In this document: piece by piece, positions 26,840 through 34,282 of the stretch | Numbering within the stretch: position 1 is the first letter of the stretch | How the letters are laid out: every line of letters begins with the position of its first letter | DNA from: an uncultured Oleiphilus sp. | Lineage (GTDB): Bacteria > Pseudomonadota > Gammaproteobacteria > Pseudomonadales > Oleiphilaceae | DNA length: 46,736 nucleotides | Assembly (NCBI GenBank): GCA_913020495.1 | Contig: CAJWBJ010000021.1 | Span: forward strand, 1 to 46,736 | Reading direction: 5' to 3' | Made by a program: the position numbers and the translations under genes | Notes under the pieces: model-generated | The model's input: the letters and a program-made list of their open reading frames with translations, nothing else | Database searches by the model: none | Told to the model about the DNA's origin: nothing

Positions 26840-27958
26840 ATGCATAGTTATCATGAACAACTACAAACTCATGCATTAAACGACCTAACAACACGCGCTA
26901 AAAGTGGCATCCTTACTTATGCCTGCGTATGGTTAATTCTGGCTTTCAGCTATGAACTTGATACGAATCACCCAAACTTTTTTTATTTAAACACTGGCAT
27001 TATTGCAGGCATTTTCTTATCCCGAATTTCTCATTTTATTATGCTAAAAAACAGTATTGGGCCAAAAATTGTGTTCATGAATCAGTGGCTAGTATTAACA
27101 ATACTCGCTGCGGCGGCTCATTGGGGCGGCATGACTGCATGGATTATTTTTGATGACAACCTCTCTGACTTACGCACAATCATACTCATCATCACCCCTG
27201 CATTTGCCTTAGGTGGCGCCTGTACACTTAGCATATCTTCCGAAATACGCACACTATACCCCTCGCTCATGTTTCTACCTTTTATTGGCATTCTTGTTTA
27301 TCAGGGAGATACTGAAAGCCTGATACTCGCTTTGCTAACAAGCATTTGTCTGGTTTATATCTATAGCTCAACCAAAGCAACACACAATGATTACTGGGCT
27401 GCAATTACGAATCATATGGTCGCAGAAGAACGCGCTGAGGTTATGGAGAAACTCAGCACCACTGACCCCCTTACCCAGCTTAAAAATCGTATGTTTTTTG
27501 ATTCAGAATTTACAAAAGAGTGGAAGCGCTGCTCACGCTTGAAGTGCCCACTGAGCCTAATCATGATTGATTTGGATTTCTTCAAAAAAATCAATGATAA
27601 CTACGGGCATGTATTTGGTGACGAATGCTTAAGAAGAGTTGCTTCTACTATTAACAGTAAGGTTGCTCGTCCAACAGATTGTGTCGCTCGTTATGGCGGA
27701 GAAGAGTTTGTGGTACTTTTACCCAACACCAGCCCACAAGCAACAAAAATGCTTGCACAACGAATGATTGATGCAGTTGCTGAACTAGAGTTGCACAATG
27801 GTGAAGAAATCGTTCATATCACCTGTTCGATTGGTGGTACAACCGCCATTCCTAATTTTGAAAATAATCAGGAATCTCTCATCAAAATAGCCGATTCGGC
27901 CTTATACTACGCCAAAAATTCAGGCAGAAACCGCTACCACTCTGAAGACATAACTTAA
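26840..27958 (+). CDS. Membrane diguanylate cyclase (GGDEF)
   Basis: A c-di-GMP synthase of 372 residues. About six membrane helices fill residues 25-190 (from SGILTYACVWLILAF to LALLTSICLVYIY) with no recognisable ligand domain. The GGDEF domain follows: LMIDLDFFKKINDNYGH and the active loop GGEEF at 286-290. The inhibitory I-site RPTD (277-280) lies five residues before the loop, so product feedback should occur. It stands between the MDR gene and mcd, without obvious coupling to either. Confidence 0.92.
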   Translation: MHSYHEQLQTHALNDLTTRAKSGILTYACVWLILAFSYELDTNHPNFFYLNTGIIAGIFLSRISHFIMLKNSIGPKIVFMNQWLVLTILAAAAHWGGMTAWIIFDDNLSDLRTIILIITPAFALGGACTLSISSEIRTLYPSLMFLPFIGILVYQGDTESLILALLTSICLVYIYSSTKATHNDYWAAITNHMVAEERAEVMEKLSTTDPLTQLKNRMFFDSEFTKEWKRCSRLKCPLSLIMIDLDFFKKINDNYGHVFGDECLRRVASTINSKVARPTDCVARYGGEEFVVLLPNTSPQATKMLAQRMIDAVAELELHNGEEIVHITCSIGGTTAIPNFENNQESLIKIADSALYYAKNSGRNRYHSEDIT

Positions 27959-28142
27959 CCCCGCATGTACGTGGGTTCCTAATGCGCACGATATACCCGA
28001 TACAAGTACACTGTTTAGGCACACGAACCCCGGTAAATCTCTTTTTTTAGACCATACTTTCCTATATTATGGCCGGTTAATTACAACGACATACTTACTC
28101 AACCATTTAACTCAACGCTAAAATTCGCTAGGAGAGACCATT

Positions 28143-29813
28143 TTGTCTCAGAATTCTTCAGATCTTATTTCACAAGCCCGCGCAGTTGTCGCACAAGCTC
28201 AAGGTGCAATTGATACTGCTCTAAGTCATATCAAAAGTCTTTGCATTAATGAAACAGGACGTCTTTCCGGCAGTAAATTAGATGATTACCAGCTTGTCTC
28301 CTATGAGCTAGCCTATTCTTCTGCAGAATTAGCTGCAGCGCGCGTTTTTTGTGATTTTGCTGATAATGCATCGTCAGATTCATCTTTAGAAGAACAGCTC
28401 GCACTGCTGTTTTGTGCTGAAGTCGTACAAAACACTCAAAGCCGTTTAGCTGCGCGTCGTAATGAATATGGTTTATCAGCAGAACAACTATCCGCCGCAT
28501 TCGAAACACAAGACACACAGGATTTTTGTCAGGAATTCCAACAAACAGCAAAACTGGTTGAGCTAGGCAAATTCATGCTTGAACAAGGTGGGCATACCGT
28601 CGATGCTCAACTTGATGAAGACAAACAAATTATGTCTGAATCATTTCAACGCTTCGCAACAGACGTTGTTATGCCAAAAGCTGAACACATTCACCGTGAT
28701 GACCTGATGATTCCCGATGAAATATTAAACCCCTTGGTTGAAATGGGCTGTTTTGGTTTATCGATCCCTGAAGAATACGATGGTTTATTAGCGGACGGAA
28801 AAGAAGACAACGTAGGAATGATCGTTGTGACAGAAGAACTTTCACGCGGTTCTCTTGCAGCAGCAGGCAGTTTAATTACTCGACCAGAAATCCTTTCGCG
28901 AGCACTATTGGCAGGAGGAACCGATGAGCAGAAACAACATTGGTTACCTAAGCTTGCTTGGGCAAAACCATTCTGCGCAGTGGCGATTACAGAGCCTGAC
29001 TTCGGCTCAGATGTTGCTGGCATGAAGTTAAAAGCAGAAAAAGTAGACGGTGGCTGGGTACTCAATGGCGCTAAAACATGGTGTACGTTTGGCGGCAAGG
29101 CAGGCGTACTATTAACCTTAGCCAGAACAAACCCAGAACCCGGACTTGGCCATAAAGGTTTAAGCATGTTCTTGGTTGAAAAGCCTTCTACGGATGGCCA
29201 TGAGTTCCGTCACGAATTAGAAAACGGTGGCGTTATTTCAGGCAAAGCAATTCCGACGATTGGCTACCGAGGCATGCACTCATTTGATGTTTTCTTCGAT
29301 AATGTCTTTGTCCCTGATAGTCACTTACTCGGCGGCGAAGCTGGCTTAGGTAAAGGGTTCTACTACACCATGGCTGGTTTCTCTGGCGGGCGTATCCAAA
29401 CAGCAGCGCGTGCTAATGGCGTCATGCAAGCAGCTTACGAGAAAGCAATCAGCTACTCTAAAGAACGCAAAGTATTTGGTGAGCCATTAGGTAACTACCA
29501 ACTCACACTGGTAAAACTGTCACGCATGGCAACCTTAATGACCGCTTCACGCCAGTTCACTTATGCCGTTGGACGTTTAATGGACGAAGGCAAAGGACAA
29601 ATGGAAGCGAGTTTAGTGAAGTTGTTTGCTTGTAAATCATCTGAATGGTTAACCCGTGAAGCAATGCAGATTCATGGTGGAATGGGGTATGCGGAAGAAT
29701 CAGCCGTGAGCCGTTACTGGATTGATGCTCGTGTACTATCAATTTTTGAAGGTGCTGAAGAGACACTAGCACTGAAAGTAATTGCACGTTCATTACTTGA
29801 AAATGCAGCTTAA
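28143..29813 (+). CDS. mcd: (2S)-Methylsuccinyl-CoA dehydrogenase
   Basis: An FAD-dependent acyl-CoA dehydrogenase of 556 residues, much longer than ordinary ones (about 380-400) because of a helical N-terminal extension of about 150 residues, a mark of Mcd. It oxidises methylsuccinyl-CoA to mesaconyl-C1-CoA and passes electrons to ETF. Seen: AITEPDFGSDVAGMK (FAD/substrate loop), GGRIQTAARANGVMQ, SKERKVFGEPL, QIHGGMGYAEES, and the C-terminal LSIFEGAEE. The start is TTG, with AGGAGAG (28130-28136) placed correctly and no in-frame ATG nearby. First gene of mcd-ecm-meaB-ccr; gap of 37 bases to ecm. Ordinary fatty acyl-CoA dehydrogenase is unlikely given the neighbours. Confidence 0.88.
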   Translation: MSQNSSDLISQARAVVAQAQGAIDTALSHIKSLCINETGRLSGSKLDDYQLVSYELAYSSAELAAARVFCDFADNASSDSSLEEQLALLFCAEVVQNTQSRLAARRNEYGLSAEQLSAAFETQDTQDFCQEFQQTAKLVELGKFMLEQGGHTVDAQLDEDKQIMSESFQRFATDVVMPKAEHIHRDDLMIPDEILNPLVEMGCFGLSIPEEYDGLLADGKEDNVGMIVVTEELSRGSLAAAGSLITRPEILSRALLAGGTDEQKQHWLPKLAWAKPFCAVAITEPDFGSDVAGMKLKAEKVDGGWVLNGAKTWCTFGGKAGVLLTLARTNPEPGLGHKGLSMFLVEKPSTDGHEFRHELENGGVISGKAIPTIGYRGMHSFDVFFDNVFVPDSHLLGGEAGLGKGFYYTMAGFSGGRIQTAARANGVMQAAYEKAISYSKERKVFGEPLGNYQLTLVKLSRMATLMTASRQFTYAVGRLMDEGKGQMEASLVKLFACKSSEWLTREAMQIHGGMGYAEESAVSRYWIDARVLSIFEGAEETLALKVIARSLLENAA

Positions 29814-29850
29814 GCCTAATTAACGTATTTTGTAATTTGGAGTCACGCTT

Positions 29851-31872
29851 ATGAGCGACGAGAAGAAAGCACACCACATATACGATAAAGAAGGCGAAGT
29901 TGGACAAGATCGCCCTTGGATCTTCCGCACCTATGCGGGACACACCAATGTTTGGGCGTCCAATGAACTATATCGTAACAACCTGGCTAAAGGCCAAACA
30001 GGCCTAAGTATCGCGATGGATCTACCCACTCAATGTGGCTATAGCTCCGATCACGATATTGCTAAACCTGAGATTGGCAAAGTCGGTGTGCCCATCAACT
30101 CGCTCGATGATATGTTAGTTTTATTCGACAACATTCCTGTCGATGAAATGAATACATCGATGACGATTAACGGCACCTCCATGTGGTTATTGTCATTGTA
30201 TGTGGCGATGGCTGAAGAGCGTGGCGTTGATATCAGCAAGCTTCGCGGTACGACACAAAATGATTTAATTAAAGAATATTTAGCGCGGGGAACTTATATT
30301 TTCCCACCAGAAGACTCTATTCGTATTATTGTAGATATGTATGAATACTGCCTGCATAACATCCCTGCATGGAACGCTTCAAATATTTGTTCATATCACT
30401 TGCAAGAAGCCGGTGCAACACCTGTTCAAGAACTTGCATTCGCACTCACGACAGCGATTACAATCCTAGATGCTATCAAAGAACGCGACTGCTTCACCGA
30501 AGAAGAATTTGAACGTTGTGTCGGTCGAATCTCCTACTTCGTCAATGCAGGTATGCGTTTTGTAGAAGAAATCTGCAAAATGCGTGCATTCTCAGAAATG
30601 TGGGAAGAAATCACTAAAGAGCGCTATGGTGTTAAAAACCCTAAATTCAGACGTTTCCGCTATGGCGTTCAGGTTAACTCATTAGGTTTAACTGAAGAAC
30701 AGCCAGAAAATAACGCTTGGCGTATTTTGATCGAAACACTGGGTGTTACTTTAAGCCGTAATGCACGTTGCAGAGCATTACAGTTACCCGCCTGGAATGA
30801 AGCTTTATCTCTGCCTCGCCCTTGGGATCAACAGTGGTCATTACGCTTACAGCAAGTAATGGCTTATGAAACTGATTTATTAGAGTACCCTGATCTATTT
30901 GAGGGTTCATTAGTTATTGAATCAAAAGTAAAAGACTTAAAAGAAAAAGCCTTTGCTGAAATTAACAAAATCATCGAAATGGGTGGCGGTGTTGAAGCCA
31001 TCAAAACGGGTTACATGAAGTCTTCATTAGTTGCTTCACAAGGCGAACGCATGAGCAAGCTGATTAAAGGCGAGCAAATTGTTGTCGGTAAAAATAAGTG
31101 GACAGATGGTATTGAGTCGCCACTCGTTAGCGACAGCGATGGTGGAATATTCTCGGTCGATGCTGAAGCAGCTAAAAAGACCATTGATGCCTTAAACCAA
31201 ACCCGCAAAAATCGCGACCCTGCTCGTGCAGAAGCATCACTAAAGAAGCTAGCTGAAGCGGCAAAGTCTGGCGTTAATATGATGGAAGCCTCTATCGAAT
31301 GCGCTAAAGCTCGCATCACCACGGGTGAATGGTCCGACACTTTACGCGAAGCATTTGGCGAGTTCCGCCCACCAACTGGTGTTGATGGGCAGTCATTATC
31401 GATTGAGTCCGACACACTGAATCAAGTCCGCGAGAAAATAGAACAGTTTATTGAAACGCATGGGTACCGCCCAAGAATGGTTGTTGGCAAGCCTGGTTTA
31501 GATGGCCATTCGAATGGTGCAGAAATGATTGCCGTTGCAGCCCGCCATGCTGGCTTCGATGTTATTTACTTTGGTATTCGTTTAAGCGCTTCCGATATTG
31601 TTCAGTCGGCCTTAGAAGAAAATGTTGATGTCATTGGTATTTCATTATTATCGGGTTCCCACAATGAAATTATTGACCAGTTATTTGAAGAACTTGAAAG
31701 TAATGGTGCAAAAGAATCTATACCCGTTATTTTAGGTGGCATTATTCCTACACCTGACTTCCAATCGCTACAGCAAAAAGGTGTAAAGCGTATATTCACA
31801 CCAAAAGATTTTGATTTAATGGCAGTCATGAATGAGATCATGGACGTAATCAATGCTCAAAAATCTGCCTGA
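29851..31872 (+). CDS. ecm: Ethylmalonyl-CoA mutase (coenzyme B12-dependent)
   Basis: A B12-dependent mutase of 673 residues that converts (2R)-ethylmalonyl-CoA to (2S)-methylsuccinyl-CoA. The N-terminal TIM barrel contains LSIAMDLPTQCGYSSDHD, TSMTINGTSMWLL and RGTTQNDLIKEYLARGTYIF, the Ecm form of motifs that differ from those in methylmalonyl-CoA mutase. The C-terminal cobalamin domain has DGHSNG at 551-556, with H553 as lower ligand, and GISLLSGSH. Catalytic and B12 domains are fused, so no small subunit is needed. GGAG precedes the ATG. meaB starts 20 bases before its stop. Isobutyryl-CoA or methylmalonyl-CoA mutase are alternatives, made unlikely by adjacent mcd and ccr. Confidence 0.92.
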   Translation: MSDEKKAHHIYDKEGEVGQDRPWIFRTYAGHTNVWASNELYRNNLAKGQTGLSIAMDLPTQCGYSSDHDIAKPEIGKVGVPINSLDDMLVLFDNIPVDEMNTSMTINGTSMWLLSLYVAMAEERGVDISKLRGTTQNDLIKEYLARGTYIFPPEDSIRIIVDMYEYCLHNIPAWNASNICSYHLQEAGATPVQELAFALTTAITILDAIKERDCFTEEEFERCVGRISYFVNAGMRFVEEICKMRAFSEMWEEITKERYGVKNPKFRRFRYGVQVNSLGLTEEQPENNAWRILIETLGVTLSRNARCRALQLPAWNEALSLPRPWDQQWSLRLQQVMAYETDLLEYPDLFEGSLVIESKVKDLKEKAFAEINKIIEMGGGVEAIKTGYMKSSLVASQGERMSKLIKGEQIVVGKNKWTDGIESPLVSDSDGGIFSVDAEAAKKTIDALNQTRKNRDPARAEASLKKLAEAAKSGVNMMEASIECAKARITTGEWSDTLREAFGEFRPPTGVDGQSLSIESDTLNQVREKIEQFIETHGYRPRMVVGKPGLDGHSNGAEMIAVAARHAGFDVIYFGIRLSASDIVQSALEENVDVIGISLLSGSHNEIIDQLFEELESNGAKESIPVILGGIIPTPDFQSLQQKGVKRIFTPKDFDLMAVMNEIMDVINAQKSA

Positions 31873-32902
31873 AACCGGGCCATCAGACGAAGCGCTCCAA
31901 ACAAAAATGGATGAAGCGCTTCCAAAAGAACTGGAAGATCTGTTATCAAAAGCGCAGCAGCATGAAAAATGGCCCATTGCGCGTTTGATCTCAATCTTTG
32001 AACGTAACACGACTGAAAACCTGATTGCACGCCATCAAATTATTTCTTATCTGAATAAACACCCAGGAAAGTTTAATAAACAAGCAATGGTTTTAGGGGT
32101 GACGGGTACGCCAGGCGCTGGAAAATCCAGTTTAATTGGCGAAGTGTGTTTATCACTACTTAAGCAAAATACCGATATATCTATAGCCGTTCTCGCTATT
32201 GACCCGTCCAGTCATGACTCTGGCGGTGCATTACTTGGCGACCGAACACGCGTTATTTTTCCGGTAAAAGATAATCGCCTATTCTTTCGCTCTCAAGCCT
32301 CCCAATTAGATCTAGGCGGCATGAGCAAACGCACTTTCCATGTAACACGCTTACTGCGGAAGTTATTCGACATTATCATTATTGAAACAGTCGGTATTGG
32401 CCAAAGTGAAATTGAAGTACAGCGCCTAAGTGATCACACTTGTTTAGTCATGCAGCCACTGGCGGGTGATCAAGTGCAGTTTATGAAAGCAGGAATCATG
32501 GAAGTACCCGACACATTTATCATTAATAAATGTGATGAAGATGCTTTAGCCAAAAAAAGTCTGCACTTACTCAAATCCAGCCTAAAATTGGCTAGTATTT
32601 ATGTGGACCATCAAGAAGCGAAGAAAAAAAATATTTTTCTTACCAGCGCACTCAAACGCAAAGGTATTGATGAGCTTTGTCAGTTTGTAATAGAACAGAC
32701 ACAAGAAAAAGTACACCAAGACAAGCTAAATGAACAAGAAAACTACTTTTTACATAAATGGATTAAGCAAGCTTATGGTGAGTTTGGCATGGGTATTTAT
32801 GAAAATTTTGCTGAAGACAAGCAACTGTGCTCAGGAACGTTAGAACAAAAAGAATTACACTTTAAACAAGTGATCGCAAATTTTCTAAAACAAGTAACTT
32901 AA
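31853..32902 (+). CDS. meaB: MeaB-family G-protein chaperone of the B12 mutase
   Basis: A GTPase of 349 residues that loads, protects and repairs B12 in acyl-CoA mutases. Walker A is GTPGAGKS at 85-92; then DPSSHDSGGALLGDRTR (switch region), ETVGIGQSE and NKCD for guanine. The N-terminal 40 residues are longer than in many relatives. The start overlaps ecm by 20 bases, so the pair is co-translated, which marks Ecm as its client. Confidence 0.92.
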   Translation: MLKNLPETGPSDEALQTKMDEALPKELEDLLSKAQQHEKWPIARLISIFERNTTENLIARHQIISYLNKHPGKFNKQAMVLGVTGTPGAGKSSLIGEVCLSLLKQNTDISIAVLAIDPSSHDSGGALLGDRTRVIFPVKDNRLFFRSQASQLDLGGMSKRTFHVTRLLRKLFDIIIIETVGIGQSEIEVQRLSDHTCLVMQPLAGDQVQFMKAGIMEVPDTFIINKCDEDALAKKSLHLLKSSLKLASIYVDHQEAKKKNIFLTSALKRKGIDELCQFVIEQTQEKVHQDKLNEQENYFLHKWIKQAYGEFGMGIYENFAEDKQLCSGTLEQKELHFKQVIANFLKQVT

Positions 32903-32973
32903 ATCATAATAATTAATTTTAATACCAATAATAAAAACCACGCGACAGAATTTCAAATACAGAGGAAATACTT

Positions 32974-34218
32974 ATGACACAAGAACTATATGATATCGGA
33001 AATGCACCACCCTTAGGTGAAGTCCCTCCCAAAATGCATGGTTGGTTAATTCGACCAGAACGTTTTGGTGAACCCATGAAGGCTTTTGAAAAAGAAGTCA
33101 TCGATACACCAGCTATTAAAGATGACGAAGTACTTGTCTATGTTATGGCTGCTGGCGTTAACTACAACAACGTTTGGGCTGGTTTAGGCGTTCCTGTTAA
33201 TGTTATTGGCGCTCGAAACAAAGCAGGCGAACCTGAAGAGTTTCATATTGGTGGTTCTGATGCATCTGGAATTGTTTATAAGATTGGTAAAGATGTTACG
33301 AATGTCAAAGTAGGTGACGAAGTTGTTGTTCATTGTGGTTCCTGGAAAAAGAATTGCAAAATGGAACAAGCTGGCAAAGACCCAATGTACGATTCAACAT
33401 TCAGAATTTGGGGTTATGAAACAAATTTTGGTAGCTTTGCTCAATTTACCAAAATACAAGACCACCAAGTTTTGCCAAAACCAAAACACCTAAACTGGGA
33501 AGAAGCAGCTAGTTACATGCTTGTCGGGGCAACAGCTTACCGTATGTTAATGGCATGGGCACCTAATCAGGTTAAGAAAGACGATGTTGTATTAATTTGG
33601 GGTGGCGCAGGTGGCTTAGGCTGCATGGCAATTCAAATCGCTGCAGCAATGGGCGCAAAACCAATCGCTGTCGTGTCTGACGAGAGTAAGTTTGAATACT
33701 GTAAAAGTTTAGGTGCTGTTGGTTGCTTAAACCGTAAAGATTTTGACCACTGGGGCATGATGCCACATTGGAAAGATGAAGCAGCTTATGCAGAATGGTC
33801 TAAAGGCGCTCGTAGTTTTGGTAAAGCAATTTGGGAGATTTTGGGTGAACGCCGCGGTGTAGATGTCGTATTTGAGCATCCGGGAGAAACCACTATCCCA
33901 ACCTCCATCTTTGTATGTGAATCTGGTGGCATGGTCGTTGTTTGCGCAGGTACAACAGGTTTCAACGCAACACTGGATCTTCGCTACCACTGGATGCGTC
34001 AAAAACGCTTACAGGGCTCTCACTTCGCAAATGATGAACAAGCAATTGGTATCAATGACTTGGTAGCTCAAGAAAAAGTCGACCCGTGTCTATCAAAAAC
34101 TTTTACCTATGAAGAGCTGCCTGCTTCTCACCAGCTAATGTATGAGAACAAGCATCCACATGGCAACATGTCGGTTCTAGTTGGCGCGACTGACTTTGGC
34201 CAAGGCTCGAATAAGTAA
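32974..34218 (+). CDS. ccr: Crotonyl-CoA carboxylase/reductase
   Basis: An MDR-superfamily enzyme of 414 residues that reductively carboxylates crotonyl-CoA with NADPH and CO2 to (2S)-ethylmalonyl-CoA. Seen: [15 protein letters not shown] (63-68 hold the Asn of the CO2 pocket), [13 protein letters not shown] (the aromatic-Glu pair of the pocket), [17 protein letters not shown] (NADPH-binding loop) and [15 protein letters not shown] (CO2-site His). These match carboxylating Ccr and not plain enoyl reductases. It is the last gene of the operon; 71 bases separate it from meaB, with GAGGAAA before the ATG. A perfect hairpin follows. The ethylmalonyl-CoA epimerase needed between Ccr and Ecm is not in the window. 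Confidence 0.92.
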   Translation: MTQELYDIGNAPPLGEVPPKMHGWLIRPERFGEPMKAFEKEVIDTPAIKDDEVLVYVMAAGVNYNNVWAGLGVPVNVIGARNKAGEPEEFHIGGSDASGIVYKIGKDVTNVKVGDEVVVHCGSWKKNCKMEQAGKDPMYDSTFRIWGYETNFGSFAQFTKIQDHQVLPKPKHLNWEEAASYMLVGATAYRMLMAWAPNQVKKDDVVLIWGGAGGLGCMAIQIAAAMGAKPIAVVSDESKFEYCKSLGAVGCLNRKDFDHWGMMPHWKDEAAYAEWSKGARSFGKAIWEILGERRGVDVVFEHPGETTIPTSIFVCESGGMVVVCAGTTGFNATLDLRYHWMRQKRLQGSHFANDEQAIGINDLVAQEKVDPCLSKTFTYEELPASHQLMYENKHPHGNMSVLVGATDFGQGSNK

Positions 34219-34227
34219 TCATTAAAC

Positions 34228-34258
34228 TTTCGTTCCCACATTAGACGTGGGAACGAAA
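34228..34258. terminator. Terminator between ccr and the convergent EAL gene
   Basis: A perfect 12-bp stem, TTTCGTTCCCAC with GTGGGAACGAAA, and a 7-base loop lies 10 bases after the ccr stop and 25 bases beyond the end of the opposite gene. It has no long T-run on either side but is well placed to serve both. Confidence 0.7.
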
Positions 34259-34282
34259 CACCTAACCTACCTACTCTTAAAA

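Noticed and set aside
27959..28142. Possible cobalamin riboswitch upstream of mcd-ecm-meaB
   Set aside because: Expected because Ecm needs B12, but I could not find a B12-box-like segment or the needed long leader in the 184 bases present.
22355..34218. Complete autotrophic 3-hydroxypropionate bicycle
   Set aside because: Malonyl-CoA reductase, propionyl-CoA synthase and the biotin carboxylases are not in the window; only the mesaconyl-C4 branch is present.
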